From NCBI RefSeq assembly GCF_016587375.1, contig NZ_BNJG01000002.1, forward strand, positions 682,001 to 746,000: a stretch of 64,000 nt of DNA. Direction: 5' to 3'. Below the pieces are notes generated by a model. The model saw nothing but the letters and a program-made list of their open reading frames with translations. It had not been told where the DNA came from and searched no databases. Positions 53,755-62,545 of this stretch are shown one piece after another. The DNA is from Ktedonobacter robiniae. Its GTDB lineage: Bacteria; Chloroflexota; Ktedonobacteria; Ktedonobacterales; Ktedonobacteraceae. A program made the translations under genes and the position numbers. Each line of letters opens with the position of its first letter. The stretch's first letter is position 1.

Positions 53755-55209
53755 ATGTTGAAGAGCAAGCAAACCAGGCGTGTTCCTCCTGTATCAGGTG
53801 ACACACTGATCGAGGCTATTCCCCAGTTGGTCTGGACGGCACGACCCGACGGCTGGCACGAGTATGTGAACCAGCGTTGGTGTAACTACACCGGGCTCAC
53901 CCTTGAGCAGGTGCAAAGCGTATGGGCTCATTTCCAGTTCATCCATCCTGATGATCAGGAAGGGAACCGAATGCATTGGGAGTATGCCCTGGAGACGGGA
54001 GCCATGTTTGAGCACGAAGAGCGTCTCAAACAGTGCCCGACGGGAGAGTATCGCTGGTTCTTAACTCGTGCCATGCCAATGCGCGATGAAACAGGTCAGA
54101 TCGTTACGTTGTTTGGCACCTGCACCGATATCGACGAGCAGAAGCGGATCGAAGAAACCTTGCGCCCGGCTCTGGAGCGCGCAGACACCTTGATGAAATC
54201 CAAGATTATCGGGATCTTTGTCACAGAAGGCGAGCAGATTGTGGATGCGAACGATACCTTTCTGCACATGACCAGCTATACGCGAGAAGACCTGCGCGCG
54301 GGGTGCATGAACGTGTTGCAGATGACCCCTCCAGACTATATGGCTCGGACCCGGCAGGCTCGTCAAGAACTGGACACCCAGGAGTCGATGACGCCCTATG
54401 AAAAAGAGTATCTCTGTCAAGATGGCCGTCGCCTGCCGGTGCTCGTGTGCGGAGTCGTCTTCCAGCATTCTCCACGCCAGGTGATCCACTCTGTGCTGGA
54501 TAATTCGGCGCGCAAAGAACTGGAACAACACAAGGATGACTTTCTCAATATCGTTAGCCATGAACTGGGGACTCCGCTCACTGCGGTCAAGCTGCAGACC
54601 CACCTGGTGCGAAAACACCTTGAAAAGCACTCCCAGCATGAGGCGGCCACCGAGCTTTCCAGGGTGGAGGGGCCCGTCAAGCAACTGGAACGCCTGATCG
54701 CAGAGTTACTGGATGTCTCCAAGATCCAGGCAGGGAGATTGGAGTACGTCTGGAAGCGTGTGGATCTCGACGAGCTGCTGCGGGAGGTCACCGACACCAT
54801 GCAACATACAAGTCCCAGTCATACCATTGTGGTCCATGGGAGCGTGCAGACCAGCCTGATTGGGGATCGAGACCGGCTGGGACAGGTCTTCAGCAACTTG
54901 CTCAGCAATGCCATGAAGTATTCTCCCGATGCAAAGACCGTCGAGGTGGAGCTCTCCTCCTCCGAAGAGGCGGTCACGATCTTGGTGCGAGATCATGGCC
55001 TGGGCATCCCTCGAGAGCAGTGCGACAAGATTTTTGAGCGCTTCTATCGGGCCGATGTTGCCAGGCTGCGAGCGATCCCCGGGCTGGGCATGGGGCTCTC
55101 TATTGTGGCTGAGATCGTCAAGGGCCATGGGGGAACCATCGTGGTAGACAGCGACGTTGGAAAAGGATCAACCTTTACCGTCACCCTTCCCAGGAGGAGG
55201 GAGGCCTGA
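53755..55209 (+). CDS. Two-PAS sensor histidine kinase with altered H-box
   Basis: 484 residues, cytoplasmic. PAS 1 at residues 15-125 (LIEAIPQLVWTARPDGWHEYVNQRW), PAS 2 at 140-255 (IIGIFVTEGEQIVDANDTFLHMTSY), HisKA with H-box NIVSHELGTPLTAVKLQ (about residue 267), N-box QVFSNLLSNAMKYSPDA, G1 VRDHGLGIPREQCDKIFERFYR and G2 GLGMGLSIVAEIVKGHGG. The H-box normally reads SHELRTPL; here Arg is Gly, but the phosphorylated His is present. Orphan, with no response regulator nearby. It lies inside the accessory island between csrA and the integrase. Confidence 0.9.
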   Translation: MLKSKQTRRVPPVSGDTLIEAIPQLVWTARPDGWHEYVNQRWCNYTGLTLEQVQSVWAHFQFIHPDDQEGNRMHWEYALETGAMFEHEERLKQCPTGEYRWFLTRAMPMRDETGQIVTLFGTCTDIDEQKRIEETLRPALERADTLMKSKIIGIFVTEGEQIVDANDTFLHMTSYTREDLRAGCMNVLQMTPPDYMARTRQARQELDTQESMTPYEKEYLCQDGRRLPVLVCGVVFQHSPRQVIHSVLDNSARKELEQHKDDFLNIVSHELGTPLTAVKLQTHLVRKHLEKHSQHEAATELSRVEGPVKQLERLIAELLDVSKIQAGRLEYVWKRVDLDELLREVTDTMQHTSPSHTIVVHGSVQTSLIGDRDRLGQVFSNLLSNAMKYSPDAKTVEVELSSSEEAVTILVRDHGLGIPREQCDKIFERFYRADVARLRAIPGLGMGLSIVAEIVKGHGGTIVVDSDVGKGSTFTVTLPRRREA

Positions 55210-55269
55210 GTGTGGAAAGCACGCCACGCACGTCATCTGAGCCCGTGAGATCTGTGTTTGGGCACGGAT

Positions 55270-55460
55270 GGTGCTCCTGCTTGCTGTGGACGCCTTCGCG
55301 TGTTTCGTGCCGCCCGAGAAAAAATCCCCCTATGGCGCGGCGGAGCCGGTAGACCCCTCCGGTTCAGCAAGCGGTCTGAAGCATGAGCTTCTGGGACGGG
55401 AGCGACCCACGACGGCAACCATCCCCAGTGAAGCCTCCTACCACTCAACCGGAGTAAGGC
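55270..55460 (-). ncRNA. TnpB right-end / guide-RNA-like scar
   Basis: On the minus strand the sequence GGTTGCCGTCGTGGGTCGCT, then CCCAGAAGCTCATGCTTCAG (a hairpin: GAAGC-TCAT-GCTTC) and CCGGAGGGGTCTACCGGCTCC resemble the tail after a tnpB gene; translated it gives WLPSWVAPVPEAHASDRLLN, a read-through tail I associate with TnpB. There is no TnpB body. It lies in the 720-bp gap between the kinase and the integrase; nothing else is seen there. Confidence 0.3.
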
Positions 55461-55928
55461 GCATATTCTGTTCCAAACTCTTTTTCCAAGAGAAAAGTCG
55501 CTTTTTGAGAAAGTGGGGAAAAACATGTAACCACAGCCTCTACTCACCCGTATCACAGTAGAACATGTGTTCTCACTCACGAGAACCGCAGTGCATAAGA
55601 AGGCAGAGCAGGGTAGATGTTGAGTCGCTCCATCCTTCCTGCTCTGCTGGCACTGCACGTGCAACAGATTGAGCCTGGCTCTCTGTCTGCACCTCACGAG
55701 AAGACAACATGTAGCCTGTGTAGACTGGTGCGTGGTTCCCAACTTCTATGGGAGGCAAGCGCCTGAGCAAAACAGGACACAAAAGAGATCACGGAGCGCC
55801 TCTTCACCGTCTTCTCCCTGCTCTGCATATGTGATCATGTGCAAACAGACGGCTTCGCAATTACTGAACGCAACGACAGACCATGTAGGGCAACCACATC
55901 ATTTCACACAAAGAAGAGTGTACCTGCG

Positions 55929-56813
55929 ATGGGGAAACGACCAGGGCTCCTCTATGAAGCGCAACAGAGATTTGACGGCTTAATGGCGTTGGGGCAAAGC
56001 CGCGCGCATGCCAAAGCCCGAGCCCGTCTCCTGGGAACCTATCACTGGCCGTTTTCTGATGGGAAGATTCACGCCTATACCACACGGATAACGTACCAGA
56101 ACATCGTGATGCGCTTTTTGTGCTGGTGCCGCGCAACCTATGGGACGAAACGCCTGCACGAGATCGACCAACGTGCAGATACGCTCGTCTCTGCCTATCT
56201 GCACCTGCATGTGCAGGAGGGCTACAGTCCCTGGACACTTGCAACCACGCGCAGCGCCTTGCGCCTCTTCTTTAGCTCCCCTTCCCTTGCCAGCGAAGTC
56301 GCATTACCGGCACGTCGCCGAGAGGCCATTCGTCGCTCCCGTACCCCTTTTTCGCATCAGAAACGGCCTCGCCACATGTCCGCTGAAGACTGGCAGGATC
56401 TCCTCGCCTTTCTTGGCGCAACCGGCTTACGGCGGCATGAAGCGCGAGCGCTGCGGGTTGGTCAGATCGAGAGACAGCCAGATGGACAGGTGGTGCTTGC
56501 CCACGTCCACGGCAAAGGGGGCAAAATACGACAGGTTCCGGTCCTTCCAGAGCAAGAAACCACGGTGCTCCGCCTGGTCAAGGGACGACGGGGCGAGGAG
56601 AAGGTCTTTCCTCGCCTCCCGAAGCACCTCGATATCCATGCCTATCGCCGACAGCATGCCCAGGCACTCTACCAATCCCTTTCTGGTCGTCCTCTCCCTC
56701 CGTCACAGGGGCGACTCCCCCTTGGCATTCTTGATGAGGAAGCCGTCCTGGTCGTGTCACGGGCACTCGGGCATAACCGTCGAGACGTGGTTCTGACCTC
56801 CTACCTGCGCTAA
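55929..56813 (+). CDS. Tyrosine recombinase / integrase
   Basis: 294 residues, start MGKRPGLLYEAQQRFDGLMA. The N-terminal SAM-like core-binding domain spans residues 1-135 (TRITYQNIVMRFLCWCRATYG). Catalytic set: Arg in GATGLRRHEARAL, Lys in HGKGGKIRQVPV, His-x-x-Arg in DIHAYRRQHAQALY, His in ALGHNRRDVV, and the nucleophile Tyr in LTSYLR three residues from the C-terminus. All are present, so it should be active. Together with the excisionase-like protein at 50460 it probably moves the surrounding island. A terminator follows directly. Confidence 0.9.
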   Translation: MGKRPGLLYEAQQRFDGLMALGQSRAHAKARARLLGTYHWPFSDGKIHAYTTRITYQNIVMRFLCWCRATYGTKRLHEIDQRADTLVSAYLHLHVQEGYSPWTLATTRSALRLFFSSPSLASEVALPARRREAIRRSRTPFSHQKRPRHMSAEDWQDLLAFLGATGLRRHEARALRVGQIERQPDGQVVLAHVHGKGGKIRQVPVLPEQETTVLRLVKGRRGEEKVFPRLPKHLDIHAYRRQHAQALYQSLSGRPLPPSQGRLPLGILDEEAVLVVSRALGHNRRDVVLTSYLR

Positions 56814-56828
56814 GCAGACACCATCACC

Positions 56829-56923
56829 CAGGAACAGCGCTGTTCCTGTATATATAAATTCGCGTTTTCTTCGTACTCACTGGCTCATCTGCCTGCACGG
56901 ACAGGCGGGTGAGCCAGTTTTTT
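56829..56923 (+). terminator. Palindrome plus intrinsic terminator after the integrase
   Basis: The perfect palindrome CAGGAACAGCGCTGTTCCTG (56829-56848) is followed by a longer stem: ACTGGCTCA (56879-56887) with TGAGCCAGT (56910-56918) and an inner GCCTG/CAGGC, then TTTTTT (56918-56923). Confidence 0.8.
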
Positions 56924-56960
56924 CATGTCTTTTTTGAAGGCACAAGAAGGAGCATTTCCT

Positions 56961-57737
56961 ATGCGTCGAGAAGATACCCGCTACCGCTTTCTGCTTAAAG
57001 AAATAGAGGCCTTCACTGGCCTCTACAAAACCACGGCCCGGGACTGGTTCGTGGAGTTTACCAGCGACCCATCCAACGTGACAGACCAGGAACACGGGTA
57101 CCGACACGTCTTTCCTGGTCAGGCCCTTGCACGTATCGACGGCTTTGACACGATCAAAGGACTCTTCCAGCCCTTTGAACCGCTCCCTCAACCCACGCAC
57201 TTCTTTCTGCCCTACCGCGACACGGTCCTGACTCCGTTCAATGACGAGATGGAACAGCACCTCGTCGAATGGTGGCGGCAAACGTGGCGACGCCACCATC
57301 TCGATTTTGCCCATATTCCGCCAACGCTACCGACACGTCCCAGGGCACTCATCCCCTGTGAATTTCGCACCTGGCGCTATACCGATCAATTCCTGGTCAG
57401 GATCGAAGGTGGGGTGAGAACACGCCGATGTCAGGTGAGCACCTGTTGCACAGGCTACGTTATCTGGAGCCTTCCGCTCCCGCCCGCCCCATTGCGTCTG
57501 CTTCCTCCCCTGCTCCTGCCACGACTCCATCGGCTGGCGCCCCTCACCGACTGGCGACAACTGGAACACCTCCCTCCCGCAGTACATCGCGCCCTCGCCA
57601 AACGCCTGGCCCAACTGATCACTTTTTACACGGAGCGCCCCCTTCAGATCACCCCACTGCCATTGCCCTCGCACACACCGCCCTGCCGGGGCATCCCACA
57701 ACAACAGACCATGCAGAGAGCCACTATCCATGACTAG
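56961..57737 (+). CDS. Hypothetical island protein
   Basis: 258 residues; start MRREDTRYRFLLKEIEAFTG at 56961 behind AGAAGGAGC. N-terminal half contains KTTARDWFVEFTSDPSNVTD and a Trp-rich helix (EMEQHLVEWWRQTWRRHHLDF). The central RTRRCQVSTCCTGYV has three Cys. The C-terminal half is Pro- and Leu-rich (LPPAPLRLLPPLLLPRLHRL), helical. No family recognised. First gene of the same-strand run after the integrase. Confidence 0.55.
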   Translation: MRREDTRYRFLLKEIEAFTGLYKTTARDWFVEFTSDPSNVTDQEHGYRHVFPGQALARIDGFDTIKGLFQPFEPLPQPTHFFLPYRDTVLTPFNDEMEQHLVEWWRQTWRRHHLDFAHIPPTLPTRPRALIPCEFRTWRYTDQFLVRIEGGVRTRRCQVSTCCTGYVIWSLPLPPAPLRLLPPLLLPRLHRLAPLTDWRQLEHLPPAVHRALAKRLAQLITFYTERPLQITPLPLPSHTPPCRGIPQQQTMQRATIHD

Positions 57738-57834
57738 TCATTCCCTTCCCCGTTGCCGCAGCCCTCCATCGCGCCTCGCTCTCAAGATCAACGTCTCACC
57801 AACAACGCACGTATAGAAAGGACACCATACCGTT

Positions 57835-58533
57835 ATGTCTGAAACCCACCATGACACACATGCACCTTTTGACGCCGACTACAAGGACCAGTCCTACCGG
57901 TACCTCCCACTAGGTGGTCGCATCCTTGATCGCGAACACATGATCACCCTCATCGATCATCGCTCCCGCCTGCTTGCACCGGGGATAGAGGTCGTGTTCG
58001 CAAGCGAACGCCTGGCACCCCTTTTGATTCAGGACCCAACCGACCAGGAGGTCCTGCTCGACTGGTATCTCCACGCGCGTCCCTCGATTTCTCGACCGTT
58101 TCTCCAGCTCGGCACCCACCTGCTCTCACGAGCACACATCTGCGAACTGCTGGAAAGTGCCATTGAGGGCGACAATACCCTCCTCCTGCGCTATAACTCA
58201 CTACCAGATCCACTTATGGGAGATACCTCAACCTCCTCTATCCAGACCCTGGAACTGCGAGGACAGACCGCCGATGCGGTCCGCCACTGGCTCACGGCGC
58301 AGACAGAGGTCATTGTACCGCTGAAACCGGTTGCCAGCCTGCCTTCCACGGCCCTGGGGTTCATGCAGGAGTCTCCCTCTTGTCCACATTGCGAAAGCTG
58401 GCTCACACCCCATGTGGATCAGCAAACACAGCGCACCCTGACCCTGGTCTGCCCGCTCTGTCAGTACACTGACGGCCCCTTTACCCGCAACGATGTCCAC
58501 GCCCCTTCAACCAACACACCGAAGAAAGGATAA
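57835..58533 (+). CDS. Hypothetical island protein with C-terminal zinc ribbon
   Basis: 232 residues. The start at 57835 follows AGAAAGGACACC. The first 180 residues have no known motif (YRYLPLGGRILDREHMITLI, VFASERLAPLLIQDPTDQEV). Residues 183-215 form a zinc ribbon: CPHCESWLTPH and LVCPLCQYTDGPF. Probably nucleic-acid or protein binding. The ArsR gene follows after 9 bp, so they are one transcript. Confidence 0.65.
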   Translation: MSETHHDTHAPFDADYKDQSYRYLPLGGRILDREHMITLIDHRSRLLAPGIEVVFASERLAPLLIQDPTDQEVLLDWYLHARPSISRPFLQLGTHLLSRAHICELLESAIEGDNTLLLRYNSLPDPLMGDTSTSSIQTLELRGQTADAVRHWLTAQTEVIVPLKPVASLPSTALGFMQESPSCPHCESWLTPHVDQQTQRTLTLVCPLCQYTDGPFTRNDVHAPSTNTPKKG

Positions 58534-58542
58534 ACACACCCT

Positions 58543-58953
58543 ATGAACACACAGCAACAACGTTCCCCTCACCTCTCGCTTATACCTTCCGTCACGGAGA
58601 CAGCCTCAGCGCCGGCTGAGCACACGAACCGGAGAGAAGCAGGATTGGAAGAGGACGCAGACCTCGTGCTCCTGCTTGAGGCCCTCGCCAGCCCCATCCA
58701 GTTTCGTTTGCTCCGCTTGCTCGCACAAGAAGGCGGCAACCTGTGTGTGAGTGAACTGGTCGAGCGAATCCCACGCAGCCAGCCCGTCGTCTCACACCAT
58801 TTGCGGCTCTTACTGTTTGCCAGGCTGATTGGAGTGAAACAACAGGGAACGCATAACTACTACTACATCTTGCCCGACAAGCTCAAGGAGATACGCGAGG
58901 CTCTGGTCTCCGTTGAACACCTGCTGCAGCAGAGGCATGAGGATCAACTTTAA
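58543..58953 (+). CDS. ArsR-family regulator
   Basis: 136 residues: a 35-residue unstructured start, then a winged helix (LEALASPIQFRLLRLLAQEG, LCVSELVERIPRSQPVVSHHLRLLLFARLIGVKQQGTHNYYYI). The metal-binding ELCVCDL of arsenic sensors reads NLCVSEL, one Cys only, so metal sensing is doubtful. It may control the island run. It is followed by a strong hairpin. Confidence 0.85.
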   Translation: MNTQQQRSPHLSLIPSVTETASAPAEHTNRREAGLEEDADLVLLLEALASPIQFRLLRLLAQEGGNLCVSELVERIPRSQPVVSHHLRLLLFARLIGVKQQGTHNYYYILPDKLKEIREALVSVEHLLQQRHEDQL

Positions 58954-58963
58954 ACAAAAAGAA

Positions 58964-59004
58964 CCTCTTCAGGGACACAGTCTGTAACATCACCCCTGAA
59001 GAGG
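58964..59004 (+). terminator. Hairpin after the ArsR gene
   Basis: CCTCTTCAGGG (58964-58974) pairs with CCCTGAAGAGG (58994-59004) around a 19-nt loop, 11 bp past the ArsR stop. No long T-run. Confidence 0.65.
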
Positions 59005-59106
59005 CACTGAGTGAAGAGGGAGCGGGATTTCCTCCAACGCGCTCTCTCCTCTGAGCATACCTCACGATCTCCCAGGCATGCAACATTCTCTCCATTGTTT
59101 TCTGAT

Positions 59107-59145
59107 GACGACAGCCTCCTCCATGCATAGTGAGAGGCTGTCGTC
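59107..59145 (+). terminator. Second hairpin, just ahead of the next ribosome site
   Basis: GACGACAGCCTC (59107-59118) pairs with GAGGCTGTCGTC (59134-59145); CTTTGTCTGAAAGGAAATG follows. It could be a second terminator or a leader structure for the next gene. Confidence 0.55.
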
Positions 59146-59167
59146 CTTTGTCTGAAAGGAAATGTAT

Positions 59168-59929
59168 ATGACACATATCAACCCACCACGCTTTGATTAC
59201 CAGCAAGCCATCGAGCAAGCACGTGCCCTCCTGGAAGAAGAGCAACAGGCAAGCCCTGTGCCCTCAGGTCTCTCTCACAAAGCGCGAACACAGAGACGCG
59301 AACAACTCGGGCGACTGCTCATGCAGATCCAGATCCGCATGCAGCAGGAGATTGGTCACTTGCGTTACGCTCTGCATACCCTGCCACCACTGCCACCCTT
59401 GCAGGAGATCCACTGGGCACAGGAGATGCTGACACGTCCCGATCTGGCCGTGTTCCACCTCACCACCGCCGGGCTCACCGATGATGCCGAGATTATTGCC
59501 GTCACACTGGTTAATCACACAGGCATGCCCATTAAGCATCTTGTCATTCGCCCAACGGAACCCATCTCGTTCGCGCGCTGCGAAGCATTTGGTCTGACGG
59601 TGGCTCAACTGGCTTCGGCGCCACTCCTTACCGAAGTATGGGAACGCCTTACCCAGGCTTGCCATGATCGCTTCTTGCTCACGTTCCAGCGCGACTATGA
59701 CCTGGCGCGGCTAGAAGCTGCCGCTAAGCGTTTGCAGCTTCCACCTCTCTCCATACAAATGGACGATCTACGCGCTCACACTCGCGCCTATTTCGGCGAA
59801 CTCGGGCTGCGTCTCTCAGATCTGTGCGCGCGATGTGGGGTCACGCTCCCATCCACGCCTGATCCCCTCCAATGCGCCCAGGCCTTCTATGGCGTGCTCT
59901 GCGCCATGGCTCGTGCAGGCGAGGACTAA
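59168..59929 (+). CDS. DnaQ-like exonuclease fold, catalytic residues lost
   Basis: 253 residues. The start at 59168 (MTHINPPRFDYQQAIEQARA) has AAAGGA 7 nt upstream; an ATG two codons earlier is too close. Residues 1-85 are helical. From about 92 the DEDD exonuclease pattern is recognisable: LAVFHLTTAGLTDDAEIIAVTLV aligns with the DxETTGL motif, but the two acidic residues read His and Thr. DRFLLTFQRDYDLARLEAAAKR keeps the motif II Asp. The last motif (DPLQCAQAFYGVL) has no H/YxxxxD. So it is probably a non-catalytic binder. The same-strand TPR gene follows. Confidence 0.65.
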   Translation: MTHINPPRFDYQQAIEQARALLEEEQQASPVPSGLSHKARTQRREQLGRLLMQIQIRMQQEIGHLRYALHTLPPLPPLQEIHWAQEMLTRPDLAVFHLTTAGLTDDAEIIAVTLVNHTGMPIKHLVIRPTEPISFARCEAFGLTVAQLASAPLLTEVWERLTQACHDRFLLTFQRDYDLARLEAAAKRLQLPPLSIQMDDLRAHTRAYFGELGLRLSDLCARCGVTLPSTPDPLQCAQAFYGVLCAMARAGED

Positions 59930-60034
59930 CCATCACCCCAAAGACCAGCCAGGGGGAGCGAAACAGCACCACTCTCCCTCTGGCACAGCACCATCAGACA
60001 ACATGCTTCAGTAAGAAAGGACTTTGGTTACATC

Positions 60035-60939
60035 ATGCTCACATTTTCATCACCAACACCCACCCTTGCCTCAGAGGTTGGATACGCATTGCGCCAGATC
60101 CTCACCCTGCATCCAACCCACCCGCTCACCGAGGTCTTCTCCTCCGTGAGCGAGGAGGGGACCGTCGAACGCACACGCCTCTCTGAGCACATGACCACCT
60201 GGTCTGCCCACCTGAGACGCCCTCTGTCCAACCCACGCATCTTCCTGAACAAAGAGCGCACCCAAGCCTGCTTTTACAACGCGGGACGGCCTATGCCCTC
60301 CTTGGAGCCCCTGAGCAGGCACGGCAGGATCTGCATGCGCTCCTACAACGCGGTGGAACGACAACGAGGCGACGGGAAGGACTCGCCTGCCTCGTGCTTG
60401 CAATCCTCGCCACGGAACAGGAACGCTACCCGGATGCGCTCCCGCTCCGGAAACAGGCGCGGGCCTGGCTCCACCCACAGGAATACGACCGCTTAGCGTT
60501 CACCTGGTACTTTGCGAAGGTCCTCGTGCAGCTCAACCACCTGCGCAAGGCCTACCGGGTCCTCACCGAGGTCCTCTCCCCCACCACTCCTGATCCACGC
60601 CTGCCACGACAGGAGGAACGGGCTGAGGCCTATGTCGAACTCTTCGCGCAGCGTGGCGGGGTATGCTCTCTCTTACAGTACCATCAACAAGCCATCGAGG
60701 ATCTCAACGCCGCGATTGAACTGCATCCCACGTGCGCTCGCTTCTTCTCCATTCGCGGGTTACTCCACGCCAAACAGCAGCACTGGCAGGCGGCCTATCA
60801 TGACCTCTGGCGAGCATTACACGAGATGCCAGAAGACCAGGCACTGGCCGATTGCCTCTTCGTCGTCATGCAACGCTTGGGCACACAGTTTGCAGTCTCC
60901 ACTACGACACCTGCTAGGCGAGGGACGAGGCATGCATAA
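60035..60939 (+). CDS. TPR protein, one frameshift
   Basis: About 301 residues in two frames. Frame one: MLTFSSPTPTLASEVGYALR to KERTQACFYNAG. After the GGG at 60283-60285 the sense frame becomes TAYALLGAPEQARQDLHALL and runs through TEQERYPDALPLRKQA, LAFTWYFAKVLVQLNHLRKA and YHQQAIEDLNAAIELHPTCARFF to 60939. One missing G explains it. At least four TPR pairs; a protein-protein scaffold. It overlaps the metallopeptidase gene start (ATGCATAA), so translation is coupled. Confidence 0.65.
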
Positions 60940-62287
60940 CCGCCCATCTACTACGTTCACTCGTCAACTCCAGGAGCTGCGTGCATCGCTGCCTCCAGAG
61001 GCACCTGATCCCCTGATCGATCCGCCACCTGACGCGTTCCTCCACCTGTGGGAGTGTGCCAAAGTCGCGGGGATAGGGATGCGCGACCTTCTGGTGGTAC
61101 GTCAGCCACTGGATTTCCGCGCTGCGGGAGCCTATTCTCTCGAGGATCATGACATCTGGGTTTGGTATGCCCCTGACGCGCCAGATGAGCAGGCCCTGCG
61201 ACCCCTGTTACACGAACTGGCACATGCTCAATGTCCTCCTCAACTGCCCTATGCGTCCTTCGAAGAGGAGTGGGAGGAAGAGAGGGCAACCTGGAAACGG
61301 GCCATTGCCCTGGCCCACGCGTGGGAGATGGGGCATCTCTTCTCGGAGGAGATCGTTGCAGGGCTCCTGGAAGAGGTGGAGGCGTGTTTGCAGCAGCGCC
61401 TCGCCGCCTCTGCCATTCTTGGGAGTACCGATACCGAGCGGACAGAGCGTGCCCTCAAGCAACTCTGGCTCGAAGCCAATGTACGGGGATGGGCGGGTGA
61501 GTTGCTCCATGATGTGCTCACAGGGGCCAACACTGACCCTGGTTTGCTCATGGAGGTGCTCACCTTTGATCGCTGCATGCTGCATGCCTGCTGGGAACTG
61601 GTGCATGAGCTCGAGGACGATCCTGATCCTGACATACTCTTTGGTCCCCTCTCTCGCCTGGGAGATGGTTTCCTTCTGGTCAAAGCAGTAGAGATGCTCC
61701 AGCGGACCCTCGCCTCCTGTGCCCGCCACGAAGAGGCGCTGCGCACCCGTCTCGCCACGCGGTCCTGGCAGATGGTGACGTTGGGAACGATGTCCTATGA
61801 GCGAAGTCGCCAGGTAATCCAGGATGAGGCCTCGCTGCAAGAAGCCATTGCCCTGGTCAACCAGCTTTGCTTCGAGGCCCATGGCTATGCTCTGCGGATG
61901 AACTGGCAGTGTTTTGACGAACTGTTCTCAAAGCAAAATCAGGTAGCACACCCGGCAAGGCTCTACTGTCTCCATCTCTTCTTCACTCCCTGGACAGAGG
62001 TGCTGACCGAGATCACACCTTGGATAGACCCGGAGATGCTCCCAGACTGTCAGAAACGTCTCCCCAGGACCGTCTGGTTCCTGTTTCCCAGAGGGGTAGA
62101 TACCATGCTGCTTGAGGTCGCGTGGCAACTCTTCCTGCTGTCCTGGATCAGGTGTGCTGAGATCAGCTATGGAGGCTCGCTCTCCACTCCGGTGAATCCT
62201 CTCCAAGATAGGAGAGAGGCTCAGCGGGCACCTTCTCCAGAGGACAGCGAAAGCGGTAATGGGAGCACGATGGGAGGGACGGTGTGA
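60932..62287 (+). CDS. HELAH metallopeptidase-helical fusion protein (ImmA/IrrE-like)
   Basis: 451 residues. ATG at 60932 overlaps the TPR stop. At about residues 70-105 DIWVWYAPDAPDEQALRPLLHELAHAQCP gives the zinc motif HELAH, with EEEWEEERATWKRA supplying the downstream Glu; this layout matches ImmA/IrrE-type peptidases (gluzincin-like), which cleave phage or stress repressors. From residue 130 the protein is a long helical domain without known motifs (FSEEIVAGLLEEVEACLQQR, NVRGWAGELLHDVLTGANTD). A proteolytic role is inferred from HExxH and spacing only. Confidence 0.65.
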   Translation: MHNRPSTTFTRQLQELRASLPPEAPDPLIDPPPDAFLHLWECAKVAGIGMRDLLVVRQPLDFRAAGAYSLEDHDIWVWYAPDAPDEQALRPLLHELAHAQCPPQLPYASFEEEWEEERATWKRAIALAHAWEMGHLFSEEIVAGLLEEVEACLQQRLAASAILGSTDTERTERALKQLWLEANVRGWAGELLHDVLTGANTDPGLLMEVLTFDRCMLHACWELVHELEDDPDPDILFGPLSRLGDGFLLVKAVEMLQRTLASCARHEEALRTRLATRSWQMVTLGTMSYERSRQVIQDEASLQEAIALVNQLCFEAHGYALRMNWQCFDELFSKQNQVAHPARLYCLHLFFTPWTEVLTEITPWIDPEMLPDCQKRLPRTVWFLFPRGVDTMLLEVAWQLFLLSWIRCAEISYGGSLSTPVNPLQDRREAQRAPSPEDSESGNGSTMGGTV

Positions 62288-62289
62288 CG

Positions 62290-62529
62290 ATGTTGGATCA
62301 ACGTCAATTCGATGCGCTCTCTACCTGGCTTCAAGAACCCCAGCAGTGCCATGCCAGGCCGACCAAGACTGGATGGCGCTACAAGTGTAACCACACCTTT
62401 GAGCATACAGCCATCTGGCTGAGGGCGTCAGGGTCTGAATGTCGAAAGCCACCTGGCGCAGCTCAGAGCGCTAGGGATCACCTGTGATTGTGGCATCCTC
62501 TCGACGCTCATTGACTGGCCCACCACCTA
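62290..62529 (+). CDS. DUF2695-like small protein, one frameshift
   Basis: Start MLDQRQFDALSTWLQEPQQC at 62290. HTFEHTAIWL is followed by a GGG (62424-62426); dropping one G gives LRRQGLNVESHLAQLRALGITCDCGILSTL and a stop at 62529. Corrected length about 79 residues. The ending ALGITCDCGIL resembles the GxxCDCEVL signature of DUF2695. Function unknown. Last gene of the island run. Confidence 0.5.
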
Positions 62530-62545
62530 GCCAAGTTTCTCTGTT

